Shown: one piece after another, positions 44,991 through 55,389 of the stretch
Layout: each line of letters begins with the position of its first letter
How positions within the stretch are numbered: position 1 is the stretch's first letter
NCBI GenBank assembly: GCA_947359465.1
Contig: OX375872.1
Span: 19,338,034-19,402,033 of the forward strand
Direction of reading: 5' to 3'
Length of the DNA: 64,000 bases
DNA from: Metellina segmentata
Lineage: Eukaryota; Arthropoda; Arachnida; Araneae; Tetragnathidae
Program-made: the position numbers and the translations under genes
Notes under the pieces: generated by a model
Seen by the model: the letters and a program-made list of their open reading frames with translations, nothing else
What the model was told of the DNA's origin: nothing
The model's database searches: none

Positions 44991-45329
44991 GTCCTGACGA
45001 ATCTATGGCATTTACAGGAATGGGATTTGGCACACAGATAGTCCGAATTTTTTGCTATTTTATGTGTCGCAACGAATTTTAAAATTCAATCTAGAACATT
45101 TTAAAATGATTTTAATAGTTTTTTTCATCGTTCGTCCTTCATCCGCGAAATGAAGAAGCATCAAAATTTAAACTTTTCGCCCTCAAGTCAGCCTTTGGGA
45201 ATCATGCCAAGTATTTTTCATCTCCCGTCTTGAATGGAAGATAATCTTTTTTTTCGCAAGAGATAGGGACGTCACTTGAACTTTCGCTTTCCAAAAATAA
45301 ACAGATTGCATTTCTTGCCCTTTGCGGAG
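44991..45329. other. No feature
   Basis: No coding signature or terminal repeat seen. Confidence 0.45.
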
Positions 45330-45500
45330 AGCAAAAGAAATAAAAAACATTTTGACTGACATTGTTTTGGTCTTTTTCGTAAAATTGGAATCGTTAAAGA
45401 TAGATTGAAAATTTCAACGGATTTGAAATATGTTGAAAATTTTTCATCAGATTACTACCTTACACCACGGGCACGGGTAACGCCGGGCTAGCCACGCAGT
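45330..45500 (-). repeat. Dispersed repeat, family Q
   Basis: GACATTGTTTTGGTCTTTTT, GATAGATTGAAAATTTCAAC and GGATTTGAAATATG correspond to 23.2 and 63.55 kb. A short palindrome CTAGCCAC-GCA-GTGGCTAG follows at 45488-45506. Confidence 0.65.
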
Positions 45501-45520
45501 GGCTAGTATCAGATAAGACA

Positions 45521-45636
45521 GTCATCTGACCCATGGTTCGAAATTACGTAGTGCTGTCCTCTTATCTTTCCCTTTGATCACGGACTGTTGCCAGTAACCT
45601 TTGGATTGCTCCAGTGCGACGTTAGTTGAAAATACC
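45521..45636 (+). mobile_element. SINE, 5'-truncated
   Basis: GTCATCTGACCCATGGTTCG through GCTCCAGTGCGACGTTAGTT. Body and tail only, with scattered substitutions. Confidence 0.85.
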
Positions 45637-45870
45637 ATATCGAACCGACAAGACCGAAAATGATTCGAACACTTGGGCCGCACTAGACCCCCAGTCAAGG
45701 AAATGAGGGTGCCAACCCAAGATCGAAACACATCCCCTGGGTCGTCTGACCCAAGGCATGGAGGAAGAAGGAGTCCACTCCAGGCTTTACGAAAAGGAAA
45801 CTGTCCCCAATCTGTTCTTCTCACTGAATCCCATGAGCTCAAAAACCAGCCCTTAGGCATTTATTCATGA
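45637..45870. repeat. Repeat resembling 12.1-12.25 kb
   Basis: GTCTGACCCAAGGCATGGAG and GAAATGAGGGTGCCAACCC recall the stretch next to family B. The paired open frames on both strands have no recognised domain. Confidence 0.45.
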
Positions 45871-46299
45871 CCACCCCACAAGGTTTTCGGGGCTGGACGA
45901 TGGGCACTATGGACAGCTGTCACTTAAAGATAAGGAGATTGATTGCAAAACGACCATCAGACACATTGCGAAGGACATTACCGACGTGAAGGAGCCTTAC
46001 CTCATTGTATACAAGAAAGGCCATTCTAGATAAGGATTCTATTTTATAATTTATAGTGTTATAATTCTAATCTGTAGCTCAGTGCTTTTGCCGAGACATG
46101 GTTTTACTCTCGGATCCCCTACTTCGCAAGCTGGCGATAAAAATAACTGTCCGTCGGATTTCCCCTTTTATCGCCACTGTTTTTCATCTCTGAAAGAATG
46201 CGCTCTGACCTCGAGTGGACTGTAAACTCTGCAATTAAAATACACTGTCAAAATACTTATAATTCATATTTTTTACCCAAAAGCTAATAGTTATTCTCT
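45871..46299. other. No gene recognised
   Basis: Less AT-rich at 45890-46030 but without a recognisable product. Confidence 0.4.
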
Positions 46300-46382
46300 A
46301 GCCAACCCTCTGGTCTGGTGGTTAAGGTGTTAGTCTCTAGATAGGATGGTTCCTGGTTCGGATCCAGGTCAGTGCAGGGGAT
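46300..46382 (+). mobile_element. SINE head only, type 1
   Basis: CTGGTGGTTAAGGTGTTAGT and CCTGGTTCGGATCCAGGTCA carry the A-box and B-box regions. The body is lost after about 46382. It is not a functional tRNA: the same head is followed by a SINE body elsewhere. Confidence 0.8.
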
Positions 46383-46819
46383 CAACAGAACCTGGAAAAC
46401 AGGGAAATCGTTCAATTGTCAGGAAACTTTTTAATTCTGGAAAATTTCTAAATTTCACAAAAAATCTGTGAAATTTTGATAACATAAACGGCAACTATTA
46501 TCGCTTGTCCTATTTAGAGATGCGCGATTACGAATGTTTTTTAGAATCCAATAAATCGTATTCGCCGAAATTGTAATTCGAATAAGGAACCCTGGCGTCG
46601 TAATTTTTGAACACCACGAAAACCGCTACCGCCGTTCTTTTCGCGGCTACAGCGTCGCCGTGAGGCCGGCGATACAACTTTTGGTATACAATTTAAAATT
46701 TGCGTAACTAATGATGTTTTTTGTGTGTATTAAATTAATATTTTTTCTTTGCAATTACATTTTTTTTTGGAATTTGATATGCATAATTGCATTTGGTTTT
46801 GATTAATAGTATGATAATG
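46383..46819. other. No gene; hAT-end-like word
   Basis: TAGAGATGCGCGATTACGAA near 46515 resembles a hAT terminus, without partner. Confidence 0.35.
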
Positions 46820-46821
46820 TA

Positions 46822-46990
46822 GGGTCTTGTGTAAAAAGTTTACAGTCAAAATATTTTGTATTTTTTCTCCAGTTTTTTCAATTGCTATTGTAAGAATCCC
46901 ATCAAGGGTTTCAAACCTTACAATAACAATTCAACTATCTGAAGAGAAAAAATACAAAATATTTGTGTATCCTTTTATCCCATCTTACCC
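46822..46990. mobile_element. 169-bp pogo-like MITE
   Basis: TA flanks both ends (46820-46821 and 46991-46992). The left end is GGGTCTTGTGTAAAAAG and the right end, in reverse complement, GGGTAAGATGGGATAAAAG. Inside, 46849-46869 and 46944-46964 are perfect 21-bp inverted arms, giving a near-complete hairpin. The GGGTAAG right end resembles the pogo-like end at 31878. Confidence 0.7.
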
Positions 46991-47116
46991 TAAATATTTA
47001 AAAATAATGTGTGGATGCAGTTTATCGATACAAATCACGGATCACAACATTTCTTAAGGGAAATTCTTGTGAGACTATCAGGTAACTATTTTCAAGGATT
47101 TTGCTGTCACCCTGTA

Positions 47117-47370
47117 GTGCATGGATGTTTGTAAGCGTATAGTGTAGAGGAGGCACCTTAAATCGGTCGTGATCTAAAGTCCTCACATTTGGGTTGGTGT
47201 GGAAGTTTGGAGAGTGGGGTGCCAGCTCGGGTGTTGTCTCGTCATCTGACCGTGGTTTAAATTGACGTGGTGTTATCCTCGGATCTTTCCCTTAGGCTTA
47301 GGGGATTGATCACCGACCGTCGTCAATAGAACGTTGTGTTGCTCTAGTACGACGTTAATTAAAATGACCA
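47117..47370 (+). mobile_element. SINE, nearly full body, head lost
   Basis: GTGCATGGATGTTTGTAAGC follows the point where the tRNA-like head would end. It continues through the whole body to GTACGACGTTAATTAAAATG. Confidence 0.92.
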
Positions 47371-48181
47371 ATTAGTTAGTCTTTAAACTGTGTTTCTAAG
47401 CCGACGAGAGATCAAGTTCAATGTTTTATTTCCTTAATATTCATGAATGTACTCTATAATAAATATATTAATTTCTCATCACGAAAACTGTTGTATTAAA
47501 ATGTTAATTTACTAACTTCGTAAAGGAAATAAATCAAAGGAGATGTTTAAAGTTGCGAAAGAAAATTTAAAAATTGGTTACAAAGTAAAAATAGAATTTG
47601 TAGATATATTTTCTTTAGTTAAAATTTTTTCACAGTTAAAATAATTATATTTTGACAGGCTATCCCCTTTATCTACTAAAAGTTCCTTAAAATTTAATTC
47701 TTGAAATCCATTTGCATCAGACCATCAAACATAATTTTGTAAACTCGCCTAAAGACTGAAAGAGATATCTAAGTCCTAGGGGGTTAATAAGCGAACCATT
47801 AAATCAATAATCTATATAAATAAGAATGGAGTGTTTGTTTGTACATTGAATATTTTTGACCCATTTCAAGTTTTCTATCCGTTTTGGACCCTTCTGATGC
47901 CAATGTTTAATTTCCTTACATTTTTTAAAATCATTATATGATAAGTTTGGAATACGCGTTTGTTTTTATGACATATACAAGGCATTTACATGTATACTCT
48001 ATTATTCTATGCATTCTGTGTAAAACATTTGCACACTAAGATTTTTTTTGCAAAACTTAAAATTCTATAAAAATGTATAGTGTTAAGTTTGATATATATT
48101 TACTATTCTGGAATTGTACAACTTGCAACTAAAAATAGAACAAAGAGTTCAAAAGTGTGAAATTAATTCCATGCGAATCAA
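47371..48181. other. No feature
   Basis: AT-rich. No coding signature. Confidence 0.5.
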
Positions 48182-48448
48182 TCAGGAAGTAATATTGTAC
48201 AAGTACATTTGACCGTGTATATTGTCATGCCTAGGGGATTTCTTCGAGTCTACATCCCTCAAGACAGTATCCAGTTCATGTATTACAAAATCAGTATTAA
48301 AAATAAGGTCGCCAAGGTTCGAGATACGACATTTGTGAACCATAAGTCTCGCACTCATTTCAATCTGTTTGTCAATAACGTCGAAAGCCAACTTGCTCAT
48401 TTGCTTGTAATAGTTAGTCACCCAGAACATCTGCAGCAGCTCTATCAT
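48182..48448 (-). pseudogene. Fragment of a non-LTR reverse transcriptase
   Basis: The 88-residue minus-strand frame includes NTDFVIHELDTVLRDVDSKK and SPRHDNIHGQM. This looks like the start of a LINE RT, where a helix with an acidic pattern precedes a K-SPG-D-I-H motif; here Pro-Arg replaces Pro-Gly. No further RT motif follows. It is not part of the 16-21 kb element's sequence, so it marks a second LINE lineage. The antisense frame 48209-48481 is its shadow. Confidence 0.5.
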
Positions 48449-48799
48449 TGTGCGGAATTTGTACGTTTGGATCCATTATAGTACAGTAAGATCCCGTTAC
48501 AACGAATACCGATACAACAAAAAATCCCGTTATTACGAAAATCATGGAAGACCCCATCCAAAAAGCAATTAAAACAATGTTAAATGAATCTCAATATAAC
48601 GAAAGGATCGATTTTTGAAAATCCCGATACAACGAACTATTTGTACATGCAAAAATATGTTTTCCTTTCATGGTTCACTCAACTGATAACAAGCATGTCG
48701 TTTCTTTAGATTCAATGAATTTCGTTTTAGTCGGGCCGAAACCAGCGGCCAAAATAGAGACTGGTTTTCTAAGAAACAAGCAGAAATTTGTCACTGTCG

Positions 48800-49290
48800 T
48801 AAGCGTATTTCCCGCGTAATTGCACGGCAAAACTTCAGTCTCTTGACCAAGGCATCATCAGAACTGTAAAATCACGCTACGAACCTTTTTGTTACGTCAA
48901 ATTCCATGCGATTTGGAGAAAAATATCCAAAGATGGTGGTGATGGTGATTTTAGTTAACGTAGTACTAGAGCAACACAACGGGCTATTGACGACGGTCCG
49001 GAATCAGTCCCTTAAGGGAAAGATCCGAGGACAACACCTCGTAATTTTGAACCACGGTCAGATGACGAAGCAACACCTGAGCTGGCACCCCACTCTCCAA
49101 ACTTCCACACCAATCCAACAAATATCCAAAGAAAATGCAGCGTGCAGGAAGCTATCGAATGGATACGTGAATCTTGGGAAGGCAACAGTCAATCAACAAT
49201 AACGAACTGTTGGAAACATTTGCAACCACAGCCAAAGACACTAATTCAGTTTCAGAAGAAGCCGACTTGAAATATGAATCAAATACGCAC
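48800..49290 (+). pseudogene. Dead pogo/Tigger transposase, split by a SINE
   Basis: C-terminal part of a CENP-B-related transposase. Before the SINE the plus strand reads NCTAKLQSLDQGIIRTVKSR followed by YEPFCY. The LQ-LDQGII-K block carries the last catalytic Asp region of the DDE domain. After the SINE (48934-49119) it resumes with AIEWIRESWEGNSQSTITNC and WKHL, the usual WI--AW-I-NCW block. The reading is not open upstream, where the first two catalytic residues should be. The relic lies within good terminal repeats, so the lesion is in the gene, not in the ends. Confidence 0.85.
48934..49119 (-). mobile_element. SINE, 5'-truncated, in the pogo relic
   Basis: AAATATCCAAAGA flanks both sides (48921-48933 and 49120-49132). 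The tail shows TGGTGGTGATGGTGATTTTA, then GTTAACGTAGTACTAGAGCA, and the copy stops inside the body at CTTCCACACCAATCCAAC. Confidence 0.95.
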
Positions 49291-50025
49291 GACATTTAGC
49301 AATCTGAGTTTTAGAAAGTTTGGAACGCTACAAAAAATAAAACTTCGGTTCCTGACGACGTGAATTTGAAATATTATCTCAGTGTAGATGGGGAGGGGGG
49401 GGCAACGTTTCAACCTGCTATGAAATGACCGAAGCAGACATAATCCAATCCATTAAAGACAGCTAAGATGAGGCCAATGAAAGCAGTGAAGATGAAGACT
49501 GTGGTTGGAGATGATGTGCGCAATTTTACTTCTTCAGAAGCCTTAGCAAGTTTGGAGACAATGCGGACATTTATTTCGTCACAAAGCAATGTGCCGGATT
49601 TTATATTTACTAACATTCACCAGCTGCAAAATTATTTACTCTCAAATACAACAGGATACCTTGTTCAGAAGAAAATATTTTCTGAAATAAAGTTTTGTTT
49701 TTTAGCAATTTGTTCATTTAAAATTAATGTTTCCCAAAAGAGGTAAGACAATTTTTTTTCAGGTTTTATAAAATGCTATACCAATGTATTTATTTAAAAA
49801 AATTATTTTTCTCTGGCTGATTTCAATGAATTGCAATAAAAATTTTTAATTGCTGTAGCTAATAATAGTATTATATGTAGTCGTCTTTCGAAACAAAAGC
49901 CGAATTTACGTATTTAAAATGTTCTTTTTCATTCGAATTAGCAAAATTTCGTTACAGCGAAATTTCCGTTATAACGAAAAAATTCTACGGTCCCGTGAAT
50001 TTCGTTGTAACGGGAACTTACTGTA

Positions 50026-50869
50026 TTACACACTTCATTTTGAGGACGATCTTTGCTTAAAGCTCTTGCGAGCGTATTTTTATAATATTATAGAAGATAA
50101 TTTTATATTGCGACAACTAACTACTTTTAAAGTTAACCTGCAAATTTACACAGTTCGTGTGGTGGTGGTGAGCTGTGACTAAACAAACAGTCACTATAAC
50201 TACGGTCCCTTTCTCACTTTACCCTCCCTCCGCCCCAGAACCCTTATTTTTTCTGAGACCACCCCTGTTCCCTCCGAAATGCAAGAGAGGTAGGAGGGAG
50301 GTTGCTATGGGAGGAACCCCTGCCCGCTTAAGATCATAGGCTCCTTTGCAAGTGGCAGAGTACCTCTGATTGATTTATCAGTTTTCGGCATCAATTGTAG
50401 CTTCGTGTTGTCTTTGTTTGGTGTTCGACCATGTGATTTACTTTACATAACAGCCACCTCCACAACACTCAAATTTCGTATGTGCGAGATCTTTAAGGGT
50501 TTCAATCTAGGTAAGTGACAGCATTTGGTTATATTTTTCATTGTGTAATATTTTCTATTTATAATTATTTACAATTTTCTTTCGAATAAATGTTGACAAA
50601 TCAATTTGCCATTTCATAAAATGTCGCAAACCTGGCGAGAGAGAGCAGCCCCGCCGCTAGCTGTTTGAACGCCCGTGTGCAATACGGATAATGCCGCCCC
50701 CTGTTTAACTACCACTACCTACGCTAAGCTTTCCAGAAAGGCTCTTTAGTGTTGCCTCATAAGGTTGTGAAAAGAGAAAAGAAATACTTTACAAAGAAAA
50801 ACTATTTGTTTTTATTACTTAGTTAATTTTGTTTACTTAAGTGTAAAACCATATAAATATTTATCTACA
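50026..50869. other. No gene; GC-richer hAT-like 3' flank
   Basis: Stretch 50640-50720 (GAGCAGCCCCGCCGCTAGCT) is GC-rich beside the hAT relic and may be its 3' end. No terminal repeat confirmed. Confidence 0.35.
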
Positions 50870-52190
50870 GAAATTGAACTCATCTTGCCTTTATGTTTGC
50901 AAAATCTGCTATCAAATTTCTTCTATCCAAGCTGTATAAGATTTCATGTTCAATTGAAACTATAGCTAAATTACTTAGTCTTTGCTGGTGCATTGTTGAT
51001 CTTAAATAGTTTTTTTATAATTTTTAACTTTGAAAAGGACCGTTCACCAGATGCAACTGAAACCGGCAATGTAAGTAATATTCTATTACTGTGTTCGGAA
51101 GTGTTGAAATTGAGTCATTAGTAAAAATATATTGTAAGAGGGTTTGTGGATCATTGGACTGGTTTTCTGGAAAATGCAACTTTAAAGCATTGATTTCATT
51201 AAACAAATCAATACCGTCAATGTCTGTTTCACTATTTGAATCGTCTTTACGCTTCAGATTTAAATCTTTACAATGTTTCATTAATTCATCATTGGAGTAA
51301 TTAAATAAGTTTTGGCTGAAAATGCCAAATACGTCGGTAAATGTTTTTTTAACTCCTCGAATCTATCCTTTAAAGAAGTTAATGTCTGATTTAGGATTCT
51401 GAAAATATTAACTTTATATTATTTGACTTTGGGGTCTAGTAAAACTTCATCACTAAGTTCATATTGAAATTGTGTTGGTTTTCTTCTTGGACCAATTGTG
51501 TATATTGGTGGGAAATCTATTTCTACATTGAGTTCGTGAGCCATATTGGTAGCTTCTTCTAACATCCTTTCAAAGTGTTCGTCCGTACGATATTCTGTGA
51601 ACTTATCAATCAACTTATTTAACAAATTTATTTATATGTTTGAGTAATTACTGTGATTTGAGTAATTATTGTAACGCTTTACATCATTTTACTCAGCATT
51701 AATTTCGTTTAAAATATCGAACCAAATTACAACCGATCAAATAAATCTATAATTTTGAATGTTCAAAGCAAGCAAATGAGCTTTGTGAGATGTAGGACAA
51801 TCCCATTCCGACGAATTATCAGATATTTCCAGCAAAGTATCAAATATTTTTTCGAGGTGATACCCTAATGGTTTGACTGCATCGATTCTGCTAGACCATC
51901 GCGTGGTACTTAAAAGCTTTTAATTTGAAATCTAGTAAATGTTTGCAAATTATCGACTACCTTTTTGTAGACGATGAAAAAAAAACCCGTAAATTTCTTG
52001 AATTATATTAAAAAAATTCAGTTTCGTACGTAATATTTGCTGCATCATTGACTACCAAATTGAGACTATGAGGCCAGAATCGAACGTAACATGCGCGATT
52101 ATTGATTTCCAAAATTTTTTTTCGACATCTATTGTGTTTTCCATTGCGCTCCTGAAAGTTTTTTTCCTTTTCTGCAATTCCTAAAATTTT
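50870..52190 (-). pseudogene. Dead hAT transposase, ZMYM1-type, long relic
   Basis: The minus strand decodes, with stops and shifts, through much of the C-terminal half in family order. It starts near 52100 with RACYVRFWPHSLNLVVNDAA, then LSTTRWSSRIDAVKPLGYHL and EKIFDTLLEISDNSSEWDCP near 51900. Next is an open frame (51419-51625) with FERMLEEATNMAHELNVEID and GPRRKPTQFQYELSDEVL. Then CKDLNLKRKDDSNSETDIDG near 51270 and PNTVIEYYLHCRF. The dimer block ASGERSFSKLKIIKK and LRSTMHQQRLSNLAIVSIEH end near 50880. SHSLNLVVNDAA and TRWSSRIDA are signatures of this lineage. It is related to, but not the same copy type as, 27.3-27.9 kb. Dead. Confidence 0.9.
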
Positions 52191-52229
52191 TTGTAAACGG
52201 TAAGTATTTTTTTAAATTTTTAATACAAT

Positions 52230-52470
52230 TAGGGGGCTCCGCCCCCTGCTCGCCTCCGTTCGAGTAAAATCAATATTATACGAATTATTAAGATAGTTTC
52301 GCCGTCGCAGGAAATTGACTCTGTAAAAGTAGTTTTGGTTTGCGAAGAAAACCAAATTGAATCTGCAAATTGAGTGTTGGTTTGAGAAGCAAACCAAATG
52401 GGATTTCGTGCAATCTCCGGGAGTTGGCGAGTAGAGCCCCGTAGTACTATAAAAGAAAATAGTAACTGCG
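52230..52470 (-). repeat. GC-rich hairpin-ended repeat, copy 3
   Basis: TTAGGGGGCTCCGCCCCCTG then CTCGCCTCCG at 52230-52259. The stem GGGGGC-GGA-GCCCCC is perfect on the minus strand and is followed by CTAAT. Farther in are near-palindromes TTTTGGTTTGCGAAGAAAAC and GTTGGTTTGAGAAGCAAACC. Confidence 0.7.
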
Positions 52471-53136
52471 CCCTGGTCGGATTTTTCCCTCCATGTGATG
52501 ACATTTCTTATGCTATAGGTTGGGTGGGTATAATGACAATGACTTTGAATATTACGTGATCGATCGCTAGATTTACCGCCCGCTTACTGAGAGAGAGTGC
52601 CTCAGGTCATAAAATATTGGTAGGTAAACTACGAGTGCGAGAGAGTAGGAATCGAATTGAGCAATTTTACAAGTAATGAACTTACAAAAGAGAACTTGCC
52701 TCACAATCGTCTTCTGTGGTAGTTTACCTTAGTGACTCTCACCTTTCGTCAGTTTGTACAATATCAGGGGTGAAATATATATGTGAAATGTTTTACATGG
52801 ATAAATATGCATGTATATCATTTGTCCAAAGTAGGTTATAAATATAAAAATGTCGAAATGTGGAGTTGAAAATTAATTTTATTAACACTTAAATGAATTG
52901 GCATTTTTCTACGAAAGAGGAAAGTGGTCATTCTCTGGTCATTTTTTTAGTCCATAATTAACCAATTCAACCCTAGTAAAGTCGGATAATTTTGCTAGTG
53001 CTTAAATAAATTTCGTTAAATGCTGTCGTTTTCATGAACCTATTGGTTTACCAATCGAAATGAATATATGGCAGTGCATACTATGACTAGCACTTACGAA
53101 AGCTGATTTTTGTTGTTGTTACTTACTTAACAAACT
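52471..53136. other. No gene recognised
   Basis: No motif or repeat end seen. Confidence 0.45.
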
Positions 53137-53379
53137 TTAGTTGTTGTTATCGAACTTGAAAACCTTTCCAACATTCGTTGAAAGCAGTGATTCTTTCAAA
53201 AGTCTGTGAAAGCGACCTTCTGAAAACTGAAAAATTGTAATGGATTGAATTGCTTTGTCTGCACCATGGATGTACAGACCAAGTGCCTCTCCGTTGATTT
53301 TCAGGAAGCCCACCTGACCATGTGTTATTTTTAACAACTCACACGCGATAGTTCTTTTCGTTTGGTCAGGTGAGACCAC
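53137..53379 (-). other. Unidentified open frame of 80 residues
   Basis: Reads MVSPDQTKRTIACELLKITH and later GFLKINGEALGLYIHGADKA, IFQFSEGRFHRLLKESL. The composition is protein-like, not AT noise, but I do not recognise it and no neighbouring exon is visible. It could be a piece of a captured host exon in the repeat that starts at 53350, or chance. Confidence 0.25.
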
Positions 53380-53900
53380 TGATCGTTAACCCCTTCACAA
53401 ACCCACACCACGGGCAACGCAGTGATGTCCTCGTCATTGCCAAATGCGGCCAAATTCGAATTGCGAAGAGATCCAATCGGCACGACGTCACATTCTCCTG
53501 CGAAAATATAAATATTCGACTGAAAAATATTTATTAAAAGAAAATCAAATGTAAATGGTATCGATCTGATGCAGAATTTTCCTTGCCTTTGACAGTTCTT
53601 TTCGTGGGGTCAGGTGTGCTCGCTAACGCTTGCCAACCCCGGTGATTGCTACGCATTCCCATTTAATTGGGAAGAGATTCAATCGACGGGACGTCACAAT
53701 CTCTTGCGAAAATATAAACATTCAATTGAATAATTATTTATTAAAAGAAAATCAAATATATAAAAATGCATCTACTGTAAACTTTACCTAGTCCGTGACT
53801 GACCAATGCTCGCTAACCCCGGTGTGAATGCTAAGCATTACCATTTAATTGCGAAGAGATCCAATAGGCGTGACGCGAAAAATATAAAATATATTCAATT
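53350..53900 (+). repeat. Degenerate tandem units of about 200-244 bp
   Basis: GTTCTTTTCG at 53351 and 53595 starts two units; a third begins near 53790. Each contains TCGCTAAC-type words, a CCCGGTGA/CCCCGGTG word, GAAGAGATCCAATCGG, GACGTCACA and GCGAAAATATAAA. The unit shares the GCTCGCTAACGCTYGCCAAC core with the hairpin module at 62.4 kb. Confidence 0.75.
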
Positions 53901-54225
53901 GATAAGTTGTTTTTTTTCCGGTCTAATGTAAAATTTTTCATTTTATCTTTAACGATCGCTGTGATAGAAGAAAAGCACCGAAGAACGCCAGTCATAACTA
54001 TAATTATTTGTTTTGCTTCACTCGAATCCGTTGCTCCGGAAATCAAAATGAATGAATCTCGAATCAAACGAAGATCATTTTTCGCGGCGGCGAAATTCGT
54101 TTTGGAAAACCTATATAAGTTACAATTAAAAAATTATTTATTTAAAGACAATCATATTTTTAGGTATCGCGATCTAATGTAAAATTTTCCGCAGTTTTCA
54201 AATCCGCTGAAATTTTTTCTCGTTA
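53901..54225 (+). repeat. Dispersed repeat, family Q
   Basis: TCTCGAATCAAACGAAGATC, AAAGACAATCATATTTTTAG and GTAAAATTTTCCGCAGTTTT match 57.24-57.35 and 7.2 kb. The open frames here on both strands are not consistent between copies. Confidence 0.65.
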
Positions 54226-54227
54226 TT

Positions 54228-54353
54228 TGAACGTGGTTCAGTATCACGAGGAGTTGTCCTCGGTTCTTTCTCTACGGGACTGATCCTGGGATCGTCGCAA
54301 ATAGTCCGCGTGTTACATCAGTTTTGATGTTAATTAAATACCTAAATACCTAC
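54228..54353 (+). mobile_element. SINE, 5'-truncated, with repeated tail
   Basis: TTTGAACGTGGTTCAGTATC to GTTAATTAAATACCTAAATA with a second ACCTAAATACC tail unit. Confidence 0.85.
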
Positions 54354-54851
54354 CATGACGTTTGCTAACACCTCAGGAACATCAAATGCCTGCAATGTTA
54401 AATGATGTGTTAATATTTTTTCATTACTTTTGTGTGAGAAACAGTTAGCAGCTAGAGAATGTTTTGCCATGTTCTTGCATTGCGAGGGGTATTTATAAAT
54501 ATCTCGCATCAGTTCAATTCTCTTTTACTTCACAGCCCTACCCCGATGGACATTGGAAAGCATCCAGAAGAAAAAGGAGGTCCGGACGATCTCGGCAAAC
54601 CGTGTGCATCCTGCACCTTTACCACCACTACCAGTCATGCCACCAGCAGTAGCACCAGTCATTCGACCAACACAACCCGCCAACCTCCCTACGCGGCTGT
54701 TGAGGAGTCCATCTGCCGCGAAAGGCCAAATCTCTTACACCTTCACAGCCACCACCTGTGCAGCAACTACGAGTCAGTCTGCAAAAGCTCTCAGTGCAGG
54801 GGTATGTTGTCCAAAATGTACATGTTATCTTTTCTTTTATGCTGTTTCAAT
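54354..54851. other. No supported gene
   Basis: Overlapping plus-strand frames at 54459-54921 are rich in Thr/Ser/His or Pro because of a CCACCAC-type composition. They overlap in three frames and show no domain. Confidence 0.45.
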
Positions 54852-55389
54852 TAGGGATGCGACATCGATGTCGATGTTTACTAAAAAACATCGATGTATT
54901 GGAGCCGTTATTTTTTTTTAACATCGATGTTTATACCTGTCGATGTTTTATTTTTACCATTATAAAAATTACACAAATAACCAAGAAGCATAATTTTTAT
55001 TATCAGTAAATTGAATACACTTTTAGACCAAAGTGGCCAAGGGTAAAGGGTCTGAAAAGGACGAGGATAAAAAGGGGAACGGTGCCTATAGCAACGAGAC
55101 AATAGGGATGCGACATCCATGTCGATGTTTTCAAAACAACGATGTTTTATGAAAAAACATCGATTTATTGAGAAGATGTTTGCTTAACATCGATGTTTTT
55201 ACATTGTCGTTGCTTTTACACTGTCGATGTTTTTATTTTTGAACCAGTACTAAACCAGTTTTAAAAAATGGAGAAAAAAGTTTAAATACATCGATGTTTT
55301 AAAACATCGATGGTTTTGGAGCGATGTATTTTTAACATCGATGTTTTAATATTGAACATCAATGTTTTGTTGTCGATGTCGCATCCCTA
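54852..55389. mobile_element. hAT-like ACATCGATG-family element, 538 bp
   Basis: The left end TAGGGATGCGACATCGATGT and the right end in reverse complement TAGGGATGCGACATCGACA are flanked by GTTTCAAT (54844-54851) and GTTTCAAC (55390-55397), matching at 7 of 8. A further TAGGGATGCGACATCCATGT starts at 55103 inside it, so it is probably composite. Many ACATCGATGTT words fold into local hairpins. No transposase. Confidence 0.8.

Larger units (their letters stand above)
48484..50023 (+). mobile_element. Pogo/Tigger-like element, 1540 bp
   Basis: TA flanks both ends (48482-48483 and 50024-50025). The left end CAGTAAGATCCCGTTACAAC and the right end, in reverse complement, CAGTAAGTTCCCGTTACAAC pair well. 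Further internal CGTTATTACGAAA/TTCGTTATAACGGAAA-type words repeat near both ends. Confidence 0.9.

Noticed and set aside
46300..46382. Possible tRNA gene
   Set aside because: It has A- and B-box-like words, but the same sequence is the head of full SINE copies elsewhere, and I could not fold a proper anticodon arm.
48209..48481. 90-residue plus-strand frame
   Set aside because: Antisense of the RT-like fragment 48182-48448, which has the more convincing protein pattern.
54459..54921. His/Thr/Pro-rich overlapping plus-strand frames
   Set aside because: Three frames overlap, composition is driven by CCA/CAC repeats, and part runs into the hAT-like element at 54852.
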